Assembly: GCA_009885285.1 (NCBI GenBank)
Contig: VFKX01000093.1
Span: forward strand, 1-53,646
Source of the DNA: Candidatus Falkowiibacteriota bacterium
GTDB taxonomy: Bacteria; Patescibacteriota; Patescibacteriia; Patescibacteriales; UBA12465
Reading direction: 5' to 3'
Length of the DNA stretch: 53,646 bases
The position numbers and the translations under genes are program-made. Below, piece after piece: positions 1-9,636 of the stretch; position 1 is the first letter of the stretch, and each line of letters opens with the position of its first letter. The notes beneath the pieces were generated by a model that was given only the letters and a program-made list of their open reading frames with translations, searched no databases and was not told the origin of the DNA.

Positions 1-539
1 TCCCAGACATGCTCCATGATCGCCTGACGTGACATGACTAGCCCCTTATGCTGTAAAAGATATTCTAATAGAGTAAATTCTTTTGCTGACAAGAATATTC
101 TTCGGCCGCGTTTTGTCACCAGAAATTTGTCAGGATCTAACTCTAAGTCATTGATTTTGAGCAGGCGGCCTTCCCATTTTTTTGGACGCCTCAGGACAGC
201 GCTTATTCTGGCTAATAATTCGGTGGTGGCAAACGGCTTGGTAAGATAATCATCGGCGCCGATATTTAACATGTCGACTTTCTCGTCAATCTCACTGTGG
301 ACCGTCAACATAATGATGGGGGTTGATAAGCCGAGCTGGCGGATATTCTTGATTACTTCTCGGCCATTCATTTTCGGCAGGTTATAATCCATTAATATCA
401 GGTCAAAGTTATTTGTCTGGGCAGCTAAGAGACCACCTTCTCCATCCTGCACTGCCTGGGCGACATATCCAGCTTCTTTGAGAGAAGGGAGTAGGGAGTT
501 TACTATGTCGACGTCATCTTCGACTAATAAGATTTTCAT
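1..539 (-). CDS. OmpR/PhoB-family response regulator (3' end truncated by window edge)
   Basis: Not in the ORF list because it runs off the edge. Reverse complement reads MKILLVEDDVDIVNSLLPSLKEAGYVAQAVQDGEGG...DLILMDYNLPKMNGREVIKNIRQLG...PIIMLT...GADDYLTKPF...RRPKKWEGRLLKINDLELDPDKFLV...LSAKEFTLLEYLL, i.e. receiver plus winged helix. Confidence 0.9.
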   Translation of the reverse strand, partial: MKILLVEDDVDIVNSLLPSLKEAGYVAQAVQDGEGGLLAAQTNNFDLILMDYNLPKMNGREVIKNIRQLGLSTPIIMLTVHSEIDEKVDMLNIGADDYLTKPFATTELLARISAVLRRPKKWEGRLLKINDLELDPDKFLVTKRGRRIFLSAKEFTLLEYLLQHKGLVMSRQAIMEHVW

Positions 540-720
540 ATGGTTTATAACTATAGTGAATATATATTTGGCAAAACTCACTTTACTGTCATTATAGAGT
601 ATCGGTGATAAATTAAAAATAAATAAATTATAAATATTAAATAAAATATGAAATAATTAAGTAAATTTGTCCAATCTAACCTTGCCATTCCCCCCTATCC
701 AGGCTAAAATCTTAACAGCT

Positions 721-2811
721 ATGCGTTTTAACTTCTTCAAAAATCGCCGGAAAAGCCGCTTAATCGAGTCCTTACAGGAAACCAAAGAGGATGTCTTTTT
801 GGTTAAGGAAGGGAAATTCAACTTCGGCGACATGAAGAATTCCTGTTATCAGACCGAATGGACGGAGGAATCTTTTTTGGCTGACGCTGGCCATAAAGTC
901 ATGGTAAGCCGTTCCTTTGAATTTGCCCGCCTCCGCCTTTTTATTATCTGTGCCTGTCTGGCCCTCGTTATTATTATTGCTCGAGTTTTTTGGCTCCAGG
1001 TTAATAAATATGAATATTATAGTCTGCTGTCTGAAAATAACCGCTTACGGGCGGAAGTCGTTGAGGCCAAGCGGGGAATTATTTATACCCGTGACTTACA
1101 GCCTTTGGTCCGCAATAAAGCCAACTTCGTTTTGTATTTTAAACCCATAAATTTACCGAAAGATGAGCTGGTGCGCGACGACATGCTGCGCCGCTTAAGC
1201 CATATCATTGAGACCGGGGCCACTTCGACGAGCTTAGCAAGCCCAACGTCTGACAAAATGTCAGTCGAAGCTGATAATGCCACTTTTTATCAATTGAAGG
1301 ATGCTTTGGCAAAGGTGAAAATCGGTTCCTTAGAGTCGTACCAGCCACTATTTGTCGCCGATAATATCGAGTATGATAAGGCGATGGCGATTATTCTTGA
1401 TTTGCCGCAGTGGCCGGGCGTCTTTTTGTCTAATAAAATCAAGCGTGAGTATTTACTGGGAACTTCTTCAAGCACGCCGCTAATCTTGGGGGCGAGTAGT
1501 TTTTCCCATCTCCTGGGCTATACCGGTAAAATCAACGCGGAAGAGCTAGCCGAATTGGGTAAAGATTATTCCCCGATTGATTATATCGGCAAAATGGGTA
1601 TTGAATATTATTGGGAAAAAGAATTGAAGGGTGTGCCTGGAAAAAAGAATATTGAAGTTGACGCTCTCGGCCGTCAGAAAAAGATTATTAATGAAGAGCC
1701 GGCCCGCGATGGTTATAACCTGCAATTATCTTTAGACATGGGCTTACAGAAAAAGGCCGAGGAAGTGACAAATGCTTATTTAGAAAAAGCCGGCTTGCAT
1801 CGAGCCAGCGTTATTATTATTGATCCGCGTAATGGAGAAATACTGGCTCTAGTCAGTTTGCCAGGCTATGATAACAACGCTTTCGCCAGCGGTATCGGAC
1901 AAGAACAATATTCCGCCTTCTTAAACGACCCTAACCGGCCTTTATTTAATCGAGCGGTGAGCGGTGAGTTTCCGTCAGGGTCCACTATTAAGCCGCTCTT
2001 TGCGGCCGGTGCTTTGCAAGATAATATAATTACGGCTGCCACAACGGTTCTTAGTACTGGCGGCTTGCGTATTGGCGAATGGGTTTTTCCTGACTGGAAG
2101 GCTGGCGGTCATGGCACGGTTGATGTTAAAGACGCGCTAGCCTGGTCGGTTAACACCTTTTTTTATTATATCGGTGGCGGCTATGGTGATTTTCAGGGCT
2201 TGGGTGTCGCAGGGTTGATCAAATATTCCCACTTATTCGGGCTGGGCGAAGTAACAGGCGTCGACTTGCCCGGTGAGAAGGCTGGTTTTGTTCCGACCGT
2301 TAAATGGAAAGAAGAGGTTAAAGACGAACCTTGGTATATCGGCGACACCTATCATTTCGCTATTGGTCAGGGAGATGTTTTAGTGACCCCATTGCAGGTG
2401 GCAAATTATACGGCGGCGCTCGCTAACGGCGGTACGCTGTATGTACCTCACTTAGTAGCTAAGATATTAGAGAAAGATAACCGAGTGGTTAGGGAAGTTG
2501 CGCCGCAAATTGTGCGCCGTAATTTTATTTCTCCGGAGAATATGGAGATTGTCCGCGCCGGTATGCGCGAAACCGTGACTTTAGGCAGCGCCCGGTCAAT
2601 GGCCGCCTTGCCGGTTGAAGCGGCCGGCAAAACAGGAACCGCTCAATGGTCATCTAAGAAAGCGCCGCATGCCTGGTTTATCGGCTTTGCTCCGTATGAT
2701 AATCCGGAGGTGGCGATTACTGTGCTGGTTGAAGAGGGTGTTGAGGGCAGTGCCATTGCTGTGCCCATCGCCAAAGACATTTTGAATTGGTATTATAGTG
2801 GGAGGAAATAA
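721..2811 (+). CDS. mrdA: Penicillin-binding protein 2 (peptidoglycan D,D-transpeptidase)
   Basis: PBP dimerisation domain, SGEFPSGSTIKP (SxxK), SVN, KTGTAQ motifs. ORF listed from TTG at 667; ATG at 721 (MRFNFFKNRRK) is the more likely start. Confidence 0.88.
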   Translation: MRFNFFKNRRKSRLIESLQETKEDVFLVKEGKFNFGDMKNSCYQTEWTEESFLADAGHKVMVSRSFEFARLRLFIICACLALVIIIARVFWLQVNKYEYYSLLSENNRLRAEVVEAKRGIIYTRDLQPLVRNKANFVLYFKPINLPKDELVRDDMLRRLSHIIETGATSTSLASPTSDKMSVEADNATFYQLKDALAKVKIGSLESYQPLFVADNIEYDKAMAIILDLPQWPGVFLSNKIKREYLLGTSSSTPLILGASSFSHLLGYTGKINAEELAELGKDYSPIDYIGKMGIEYYWEKELKGVPGKKNIEVDALGRQKKIINEEPARDGYNLQLSLDMGLQKKAEEVTNAYLEKAGLHRASVIIIDPRNGEILALVSLPGYDNNAFASGIGQEQYSAFLNDPNRPLFNRAVSGEFPSGSTIKPLFAAGALQDNIITAATTVLSTGGLRIGEWVFPDWKAGGHGTVDVKDALAWSVNTFFYYIGGGYGDFQGLGVAGLIKYSHLFGLGEVTGVDLPGEKAGFVPTVKWKEEVKDEPWYIGDTYHFAIGQGDVLVTPLQVANYTAALANGGTLYVPHLVAKILEKDNRVVREVAPQIVRRNFISPENMEIVRAGMRETVTLGSARSMAALPVEAAGKTGTAQWSSKKAPHAWFIGFAPYDNPEVAITVLVEEGVEGSAIAVPIAKDILNWYYSGRK

Positions 2812-2827
2812 ATAAACTTTATAATAT

Positions 2828-3325
2828 ATGCATATCCCTTTAGTTATTCATTTATCCATCCATTTTATCTTGGCAGTTCTGGCCGGATTTTTAGTCGGCA
2901 AACATTATCATAAGATTAATGTTGGTGTAATCGCCGGTATTATGGGCGGATTCCTGATTGATCTGGACCACGTCTTGGAATATTTTTTTACTTTCGGGCT
3001 CCGCTTCAATTTCACGTATTTTTTTCAGGGACGCCAATTCTTGCTCAGTAACCGCACTCTCTCAATTTTTCATGCTTGGGAATATATTCCGGTTATGATA
3101 ATCATTATTTACATATTCCGTCGTCGCCAGACTCTTAAGGTTTTCCTAATGGCCCTGACCTTGGGAGCGACTGTTCATTTAATCTCCGACTGCTTCTTGA
3201 ATAATTATCCAGCCAGGAATTACTCCATTATTTACCGGGCCTCAAAAGGCTTTAACTCTTCCTTAATGCTGGACGCGGACCAATTACGTTTTAATAACCA
3301 GTTGAAACAAGACTTGGGTATTTAG
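2828..3325 (+). CDS. Polytopic membrane protein, YdjM-like membrane-bound metal-dependent hydrolase family (tentative)
   Basis: Hydrophobic 165-aa protein with GGFLIDLDHVLE and HLISDCFLN motifs typical of that family. Confidence 0.6.
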   Translation: MHIPLVIHLSIHFILAVLAGFLVGKHYHKINVGVIAGIMGGFLIDLDHVLEYFFTFGLRFNFTYFFQGRQFLLSNRTLSIFHAWEYIPVMIIIIYIFRRRQTLKVFLMALTLGATVHLISDCFLNNYPARNYSIIYRASKGFNSSLMLDADQLRFNNQLKQDLGI

Positions 3326-3360
3326 TCGCGGACCGGCCATATTTATCGATTTTTTTGTAA

Positions 3361-3387
3361 TTAGCACTCTCTTGACTTGAGTGCTAA
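3361..3387 (+). promoter_or_regulatory. CIRCE operator (HrcA binding site), perfect TTAGCACTC-N9-GAGTGCTAA
   Basis: Exact consensus 9-N9-9 inverted repeat immediately upstream of hrcA. Confidence 0.97.
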
Positions 3388-3400
3388 TTTTGTTTATAAT
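3372..3400 (+). promoter_or_regulatory. Sigma70-type promoter TTGACT-17-TATAAT of hrcA operon, -35 embedded in CIRCE
   Basis: TTGACT 3372-3377, 17-bp spacer, TATAAT 3395-3400; ATG at 3409. Confidence 0.85.
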
Positions 3401-3408
3401 GGGTTTAT

Positions 3409-4101
3409 ATGATTTCCGACCGTAAAAAATTTATTCTAGACACGATTATCCAGGAATATGTGAAAACCGCGACGCCGGTTTCTTCTGGCGCGCTGGTCGA
3501 AAAATATAATTTGGATATCTCTCCGGCGACGGTCAGGAATGAAATGATGGAACTCGAAGATGAGGGCTATATCTATCAGCCGCATACCTCTTCTGGACGT
3601 ATTCCGACTGAGGCGGCCTATGAATTATTTATCGCTGGCCTAAGGGACGCAAAAAAAAAGAAGGGGCTGCGCGATTCCGAAGATAAACTTTTAGAAAAGA
3701 TTTTCGGAGACGACGAGGTTGCTCGTAAACTGACTGCCAAAACTATTGCCGAATTATCGAGCGCCGCCGTCTTCTGGGCCTTCCATAAGAACGATTTGTA
3801 TTATACCGGACTGAGCAATCTCTTTTCCCAGCCGGAGTTCCGCCAAGTGAACGCTGTCTGCGATGTCTCCGGAATCATAGATAGACTGGAAGAGATAATT
3901 GACGAAATCTTTGAAAATTTAGAGGACGGGGAACAAGTTTTGATCGGTTCTAAAAATCCCTTTGGAAACTTTCTCAGTGCTGTCGTCGTTAAGTATAAGC
4001 ATAATAATCAGAGCGGCGTCTTAGGCATTCTCGGACCGATGCGCATGGACTATGAAAAGAACCTGGCTCTGGCGGAATTTATTAAAAAGAAATTTGCATA
4101 A
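3409..4101 (+). CDS. hrcA: Heat-inducible transcription repressor HrcA (short form, 230 aa)
   Basis: N-terminal winged helix (ILDTIIQEYVKTATPVSSGALVEKYNLDISPATVRNEMMELEDEGYIYQPHTSSGRIPTE) is diagnostic; CIRCE upstream. Confidence 0.93.
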   Translation: MISDRKKFILDTIIQEYVKTATPVSSGALVEKYNLDISPATVRNEMMELEDEGYIYQPHTSSGRIPTEAAYELFIAGLRDAKKKKGLRDSEDKLLEKIFGDDEVARKLTAKTIAELSSAAVFWAFHKNDLYYTGLSNLFSQPEFRQVNAVCDVSGIIDRLEEIIDEIFENLEDGEQVLIGSKNPFGNFLSAVVVKYKHNNQSGVLGILGPMRMDYEKNLALAEFIKKKFA

Positions 4102-4106
4102 ACATT

Positions 4107-4727
4107 ATGAGTGAAGAAATAAAAAAAGGCGTCTATCACCATTATAAGGGCAATGAGTACCGCATCTTAAATGAAGCTAAAGATTCTGAGTCTCAAGCTG
4201 ACTTGGTCGTATATCAAGATATCTCTGACGAGCATAAAATTTGGACTCGCTCAAAAGAAGCATTCATTGAGGAGGTTGAGGTAGAGGGTAATAAGCAGCC
4301 GCGCTTTGAATTTATCCGTGATGAAGAGATTGAAAGCGGCGAACAAAAATACCTGCGCGCTTTAGCGGACTATCAGAACCTTTTAAAAACTACCGCCAAA
4401 GATAGGGAAGATTTTGTAAAATACGCTATCTCTGATTTCTTGCAAGATCTCTTGCCGATTTATGATCATTTAAAAATGTCTATTGCCGGCCTAAGCGAAG
4501 CAGAAGCGAAGAACCCCTGGGCGGTCGGCGTCGGTTATGTCTTAAAGCAATTTAAGGATTTATTGGAAGCAAAAGGCGTAGAAGAAATAAAAACAGTGGG
4601 CGAGCCGTTTGACCATGATTTAATGGAAGCGCTCGATGGCCAAGGCGATATTGTCAAACAGGAAATTGCTTCCGGTTACAAGCTTCGAGGCAAGGTTATT
4701 CGGCCAGCCAAAGTTATTGTCGGTTAA
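4107..4727 (+). CDS. grpE: GrpE nucleotide exchange factor with N-terminal DUF1653-like domain
   Basis: C-terminal GrpE (YLRALADYQNLLKTTAKDRE...LLPIYDHLKMSI...GVEEIKTVGEPFDHDLMEALDG...GYKLRGKVIRPAKVIVG); N-terminal KGVYHHYKGNEYRILNEAKDSESQADLVVYQDISDEHKIWTRSKEAFIEEVEVEGNKQPRFEFI matches the DUF1653 pattern. Confidence 0.88.
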   Translation: MSEEIKKGVYHHYKGNEYRILNEAKDSESQADLVVYQDISDEHKIWTRSKEAFIEEVEVEGNKQPRFEFIRDEEIESGEQKYLRALADYQNLLKTTAKDREDFVKYAISDFLQDLLPIYDHLKMSIAGLSEAEAKNPWAVGVGYVLKQFKDLLEAKGVEEIKTVGEPFDHDLMEALDGQGDIVKQEIASGYKLRGKVIRPAKVIVG

Positions 4728-4795
4728 AATCATTAATTTTTCCTCTTGTCTTTACTTGGTTATTATCAAGTTTTACCAGAGGATATCTATAATTT

Positions 4796-5227
4796 ATGTC
4801 ACTAATCAAATGGACGCCATTCTTCTCCGAGTTTGATGACATGGAGAAAGTAATGTCAGATATGACACCGGCCGTACGCGGTAATCAATTCGGGTTTACG
4901 CCAGCCATCGACATGTATGAAGACAAGGACAATGTCGTGGTGGAAACCCAGCTGGGCGGTATTGATCCGGAGAAAGTCGACATCTCCATTGAGAATAACG
5001 TCCTGACTATTAAAGGGGAGAGTGAGAAGAAGAGTGAGGTTGAGGATAAAAACTATTATCGCAAAGAGATCCGCCGTGGTTCTTTCTTTAGATCAATCCC
5101 GTTGCCGACGAAAGTCGACGGCGATATGGCGGTGGCGGTCAACGACGAGGGCATGCTCAAGGTGACTATTCCTAAGGCTCCGGAAATTAAGCCTAAGACC
5201 ATTAAGATATTCGCTAAGCAGAAATAA
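4796..5227 (+). CDS. Hsp20/alpha-crystallin small heat shock protein
   Basis: Alpha-crystallin domain ending VNDEGMLKVTIPKAPEIKPKTIKI. Confidence 0.93.
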   Translation: MSLIKWTPFFSEFDDMEKVMSDMTPAVRGNQFGFTPAIDMYEDKDNVVVETQLGGIDPEKVDISIENNVLTIKGESEKKSEVEDKNYYRKEIRRGSFFRSIPLPTKVDGDMAVAVNDEGMLKVTIPKAPEIKPKTIKIFAKQK

Positions 5228-5313
5228 TTGTTACCTGAGACTAGCCCTGATACAGTGCTAGGGATGAGGTAATAATTTAAATTTATAATCATTTATTAAG
5301 TTAAAAAAATCAT

Positions 5314-7227
5314 ATGTCAAAAATTCTAGGAATCGATCAGGGAACGACCAATTGCGCCATGGCGATCATGGAAGGCGGCGCTCCGAAGATCTTGGAGAAC
5401 ATCGAAGGCAATCGCACGACTCCGTCGATCATCGCGATGTCAAAAAACAACGAACGCATTGTCGGCCAGTCCGCTAAGCGTCAAGCTGTTATTAATCCAG
5501 AGAACACTGTTTACGCCGTGAAGCGTTTAATCGGCCGTCATTTTTCTGAAGACGAAGTGCAGCGTGATTTAAAGACTGTGCCATATAAGATCGTGCAGTC
5601 CGGAGAAGGTGTGAAGGTAAAAATGGGAGATAAAGATTATTCTCCTGAGGAAATTTCTGCCATGATCCTGACTAAGCTTAAGGCTGACGCTGAAGCAAAG
5701 ACTGGTGAGAAGATTACCGAGGCCATCATTACGGTGCCTGCCTATTTTAATGATGCGCAGCGCCAGGCCACTAAGGATGCTGGTACGATTGCCGGTCTCG
5801 ACGTGAAGCGTATTATTAATGAGCCGACCGCGGCTGCCTTAGCTTATGGCTTTGATAAAAAGCAGGGCCAGAAGATTGTCGTTTATGATTTAGGCGGCGG
5901 CACTTTCGATGTTTCCGTACTGGATATTTCCGCTGATACGGTTGAAGTAAAAGCCACTAACGGTGATACTCATTTGGGCGGCGAAGATTTTGACCAGCGC
6001 ATTATTAACTGGATTATTGAAGAATTTAAGAAAGACCAGGGCATCGATTTATCTAAGGATACTTTGGCTTTGCAACGCATTAAGGAGTCTGCCGAAAAAG
6101 CCAAGATTGAATTATCAACCGCTCAAGAAACTGAAATCAATCAGCCCTTTATTACCACTGATGCTAACGGTCCGAAACATTTAGTGATGAAAATATCCCG
6201 CGCCAAGTTAGAATCTTTAGTGATGGATCTTGTTGAAAAAACTATTGAGCCATGCAAAAAGGCCTTGGCTGATTCCGGTTTTCAATTAAACGAAATTAAT
6301 GAAGTCGTGATGGTTGGCGGCATGACCCGTATGCCTTTAGTGCTACAGAAGGTTAAGGAGTTCTTCGGTAAAGAGCCAAACTTAAGCGTTAACCCTGACG
6401 AAGTAGTGGCTTTAGGCGCCGCGGTTCAGGCCGGTGTTTTACAAGGCGACGTCAAAGATGTCTTATTACTTGACGTTACCCCGTTGACTTTAGGCATCGA
6501 AACTTTAGGCGGTGTGGCTACTCCGCTGATTGAAAGAAATACTACTATCCCTACTTCTAAGTCCCAGGTTTTCTCGACAGCCGCTGATGGTCAAACTGCT
6601 GTAGAAATTCATATCGTCCAAGGCGAACGCCCGATGGCGAGCGATAATAAGACTTTAGGCCACTTCACTTTAGACGGTATTCCGTCTGCTCCGCGCGGAG
6701 TTCCGCAGGTTGAAGTTAAATTTGATTTAGATGCTAACGGTATTTTAAATGTTTCTGCAACGGACAAGGCAACCGGCAAACAGCAGAAAATTACCATTAC
6801 CGCTTCTTCCGGCTTATCTAAAGAAGAAATCGAGAAAATGAAGAAGGAGGCAGAAATGCATTCTGAAGAGGATAAGAAAAAGAAGGAAGAAGTAGAAATC
6901 AAGAATCAGGCTGATGCCGTCGGTTTCACTATGGAAAAGATGATCAAGGAATCCGGCGACAAGATGAAGCCAGAGGATAAGAAAGAACTGGAAGATAAGA
7001 ATGCTGAACTGAAGGCCGCTAAAGATTCCGGTAATCTTGATGACATGAAAAAGAAGATGGAGGAAATTAACACCATCGCGCAGCGCATCGGTGCCGCTAT
7101 GTATCAGCAACCGGGGGCCGGTGCTCCAGGAGCCGAACAGGCTAGCACTACTGAGGCCGGGGCTGAAGCTGGCGAAGCCAAGAAGGACGAAAATGTAGTT
7201 GAAGGAGAGGTTGAAGAAAAGAAATAA
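5314..7227 (+). CDS. dnaK: Molecular chaperone DnaK
   Basis: [38 protein letters not shown], full-length Hsp70. Confidence 0.98.
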   Translation: MSKILGIDQGTTNCAMAIMEGGAPKILENIEGNRTTPSIIAMSKNNERIVGQSAKRQAVINPENTVYAVKRLIGRHFSEDEVQRDLKTVPYKIVQSGEGVKVKMGDKDYSPEEISAMILTKLKADAEAKTGEKITEAIITVPAYFNDAQRQATKDAGTIAGLDVKRIINEPTAAALAYGFDKKQGQKIVVYDLGGGTFDVSVLDISADTVEVKATNGDTHLGGEDFDQRIINWIIEEFKKDQGIDLSKDTLALQRIKESAEKAKIELSTAQETEINQPFITTDANGPKHLVMKISRAKLESLVMDLVEKTIEPCKKALADSGFQLNEINEVVMVGGMTRMPLVLQKVKEFFGKEPNLSVNPDEVVALGAAVQAGVLQGDVKDVLLLDVTPLTLGIETLGGVATPLIERNTTIPTSKSQVFSTAADGQTAVEIHIVQGERPMASDNKTLGHFTLDGIPSAPRGVPQVEVKFDLDANGILNVSATDKATGKQQKITITASSGLSKEEIEKMKKEAEMHSEEDKKKKEEVEIKNQADAVGFTMEKMIKESGDKMKPEDKKELEDKNAELKAAKDSGNLDDMKKKMEEINTIAQRIGAAMYQQPGAGAPGAEQASTTEAGAEAGEAKKDENVVEGEVEEKK

Positions 7228-7241
7228 TTTAACTCTTATAG

Positions 7242-7282
7242 ATCGCCTCTTCATTTATCCGCCTACCGGCGAAAGGGGCGAT
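7242..7282 (+). terminator. dnaK-dnaJ intergenic hairpin (attenuator/processing hairpin or weak terminator)
   Basis: ATCGCCTCTT / AAGGGGCGAT stem with one wobble, nested CGCC-TACC-GGCG; followed by TTGTT. Confidence 0.6.
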
Positions 7283-7303
7283 TTGTTAAGAATTAAATAA
7301 ACT

Positions 7304-8392
7304 ATGTCCAAAGACTATTACAATATCTTAGGCGTCGATAAGAGCGCCTCTCAAGATGAGATTAAAACGGCTTTTCGTAAGAAAGCTCATGAACACCATC
7401 CCGATAAAGGCGGTGATGCTGAAAAATTCAAAGAACTGAATGAAGCGAATCAGGTGCTTGGTAATCCTGACAAACGGAAACAGTATGATCAATTTGGCTC
7501 TGCTTACCAAAACGGTCAAGCGGGCGGTGCCGGCGGCTATGGTGCTGGTTATGGCGGCTTTCAGGGCGGTGGCCAGGGTTTTGATTTTGAAGACTTGGGA
7601 GAAATGTTTGGTGGTTTCGGAGATATCTTCGGTTTTGGTGGTAATAGCAGTCGCGGTGGATCTAGAAAACAATCTCGCGGCCGTGATTTAGAAATGAAAA
7701 TTAATTTAGAATTTTTGGAAGCGGCTTTTGGTTTGGAGAAGGAAATCAGCTTTTCTAAAAATGTCACCTGTAATCATTGCAAGGGTAATGGCGCTGAACC
7801 GGGTGCTAAAGTTGATACTTGCACGACCTGTCACGGCTCGGGTCAAGTTAGCCGCATTCAGCGAACTATTCTTGGTAATATTCAGACGCAATCACCTTGC
7901 CAGTCTTGCAGTGGCGAAGGAAAAATATATTCCAAGAAATGCACGAAGTGCGAGGGCAGTGGCGTGAGTCATGAGCATGTCAGCTTCAAGGTTAAGATCC
8001 CGGCCGGAATTAATAACGGGGAATCAATTAGGTTATCCGGGCAAGGCGAAGCTGGCGAAAAGGGTGCTCCGGCTGGCGACCTGTTCTTACGGGTCAGCGT
8101 TAAGGACCATAAGAAATTTATCCGTGAGGGGTATGACATCAGGACTGAAGAAACCATCAGTATCAAGCAAGCCATTCTGGGTGATAAGATCTCTGTCGAT
8201 ACCATTCATGGCGAGTTTAACCTGAAGATTCCGGAAGGAACGCAGTCTGGTACTGTCTTCAAACTCAAGGAGAAGGGGGTTACTAAATTGAATAACCGCG
8301 GTATCGGCGACCAATATATCCGGGTCGTGGTAGAGATTCCTAAAGGCTTGAATAAGAAAAAAGCGCAGCTCTTGGCGGAATTGGATATCTAA
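7304..8392 (+). CDS. dnaJ: Molecular chaperone DnaJ
   Basis: J domain with HPD, G/F region, four CxxCxGxG-type Zn motifs. Confidence 0.97.
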   Translation: MSKDYYNILGVDKSASQDEIKTAFRKKAHEHHPDKGGDAEKFKELNEANQVLGNPDKRKQYDQFGSAYQNGQAGGAGGYGAGYGGFQGGGQGFDFEDLGEMFGGFGDIFGFGGNSSRGGSRKQSRGRDLEMKINLEFLEAAFGLEKEISFSKNVTCNHCKGNGAEPGAKVDTCTTCHGSGQVSRIQRTILGNIQTQSPCQSCSGEGKIYSKKCTKCEGSGVSHEHVSFKVKIPAGINNGESIRLSGQGEAGEKGAPAGDLFLRVSVKDHKKFIREGYDIRTEETISIKQAILGDKISVDTIHGEFNLKIPEGTQSGTVFKLKEKGVTKLNNRGIGDQYIRVVVEIPKGLNKKKAQLLAELDI

Positions 8393-8415
8393 TCACAATT
8401 TGCTAAAATATACCT

Positions 8416-9267
8416 ATGTTTATCGATACTCATGCCCATGTAAATTTTGCCGCTTTCAAAGACGACGCCGATGAGGTGATTCGCCGGTCTTTGGATAATA
8501 ATACCTGGATGGTACTGGTCGGCTCTGAAATGAAAACATCGAGCCGCGCTCTCACTTATGCTAATAAATATGAGAAAGGCGTTTACGCGGCTATCGGTCT
8601 GCACCCAGTCCATCTTGAAGAAGGGCCGGTTGATACCGGCGAAGAGGGCGCTAATGCTAATTTTACCGCTCGGGCAGAAGAATTCGATTACGGCAGTTAT
8701 GAGAAATTAGCTAAGTTTGAAAAAGTGGTTGCCATCGGTGAAATCGGCCTGGATTATTATCATCTCGATCCAACAAAAGACATGCAGGCAATTAAAAAGA
8801 AGCAGGCCGAAGTCTTTGCTCAGCAATTATTATTGGCTCGCAGCCTGGATTTACCGGTCATTATCCATTGCCGCCAAGCGCACGACGATTTGCTTGTCAT
8901 CCTGACTGAATTCAAAAAAGAATACGGTCATTTAATTAAGTCTGATCGTCCTTGGGGTGTTATTCATTGTTTTCCCGGAGACGAGGATTTGGCCTGGAAA
9001 TATTTCCGACTCGGCTTAATAATTTCATTTACCGGGCTGATTACTTTCAGTCAGCAATGGGATGATCTTATTCGCAAGATTCCTCTGGATAAGCTGATGA
9101 TTGAAACCGACACACCTTACATGACTCCAGAGCCATATCGCGGCCAACGCAACGAACCGGTGCTCGTCCAGTATGTGGCTAACCGCATCGCCGATATCCG
9201 GGGAATAAACCTGGAGAAAGTGGCGGAAATCACGACTGCCACCGCCCGTAATTTCTTTAAGATTTAG
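8416..9267 (+). CDS. tatD: TatD-family metal-dependent hydrolase (3'-5' DNase)
   Basis: MFIDTHAHVNF..., GEIGLDYYH, PVIIHCRQAHDD, IETDTPYMTPEPYRGQRNEP. Confidence 0.95.
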   Translation: MFIDTHAHVNFAAFKDDADEVIRRSLDNNTWMVLVGSEMKTSSRALTYANKYEKGVYAAIGLHPVHLEEGPVDTGEEGANANFTARAEEFDYGSYEKLAKFEKVVAIGEIGLDYYHLDPTKDMQAIKKKQAEVFAQQLLLARSLDLPVIIHCRQAHDDLLVILTEFKKEYGHLIKSDRPWGVIHCFPGDEDLAWKYFRLGLIISFTGLITFSQQWDDLIRKIPLDKLMIETDTPYMTPEPYRGQRNEPVLVQYVANRIADIRGINLEKVAEITTATARNFFKI

Positions 9268-9281
9268 GGGCTAAAACAACC

Positions 9282-9321
9282 AAGTGTTAAAATTTGAGAG
9301 GGTTGACACTTAGGTTTTTTT
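9282..9321 (+). terminator. Terminator after tatD overlapping the -35 of the atp operon promoter
   Basis: AAGTGTTAA / TTGACACTT inverted repeat followed by AGGTTTTTTT. Confidence 0.55.
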
Positions 9322-9331
9322 GCGTTATAAC
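9303..9331 (+). promoter_or_regulatory. atp operon promoter TTGACA-17-TATAAC
   Basis: TTGACA 9303-9308, TATAAC 9326-9331. Confidence 0.75.
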
Positions 9332-9356
9332 TGAGTTGTTAAAATAATAGAAATTT

Positions 9357-9635
9357 ATGAAAAATGAAACCTGGAGTTTAGCCTTAAAAGTAATGGCTAA
9401 TATTTCAGGCTGGATTGCGTTTCCAGTCATTATTGGCCTATTCCTGGGTAGATGGTTGGATAGGCGCTACGGCACTGAGCCTTGGCTATATTTAGCCACA
9501 ATTGGTGTCTGTTTCATGGTTTCCATTTTTGGACTAGTTAGAACATCCTTAAAAGAATTTAAAAAAATAGAAAAAGACTTTGCCGCCCAGAAGGAAAAGG
9601 AAGCGGCGGAGAAACAGATAATTAAACAACAATAA
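9357..9635 (+). CDS. AtpZ/AtpI-like F0F1-ATPase accessory protein
   Basis: Two-TM 92-aa protein (WIAFPVIIGLFLGRWLDRRYGTEPWLYLATIGVCFMVSIFGLVRT) at first position of the atp operon. Confidence 0.82.
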   Translation: MKNETWSLALKVMANISGWIAFPVIIGLFLGRWLDRRYGTEPWLYLATIGVCFMVSIFGLVRTSLKEFKKIEKDFAAQKEKEAAEKQIIKQQ

Positions 9636-9636
9636 A

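Noticed and set aside
34-249. 71-aa plus-strand ORF
   Set aside because: Antisense to the clear OmpR-family response regulator on the minus strand; no recognisable domain.
3409-4101. hrcA as a truncated pseudogene because it is only 230 aa
   Set aside because: Frame is intact, ends in TAA next to grpE, and CIRCE plus promoter are perfect; a compact HrcA is more likely.
4788-4793. TATAAT just before hsp20 as a leaderless promoter
   Set aside because: Only 2 nt from the ATG and no convincing -35 at 16-18 bp; the TSS would fall inside the start codon.
5228-5313. Second CIRCE upstream of dnaK
   Set aside because: Gap inspected; no TTAGCACTC-N9-GAGTGCTAA-like sequence, only the hairpin reported separately.
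6814-7254. 146-aa and overlapping minus-strand ORFs
   Set aside because: Antisense to the dnaK C-terminus; Phe/Leu/Ser-rich artefact of Lys/Glu-rich coding.
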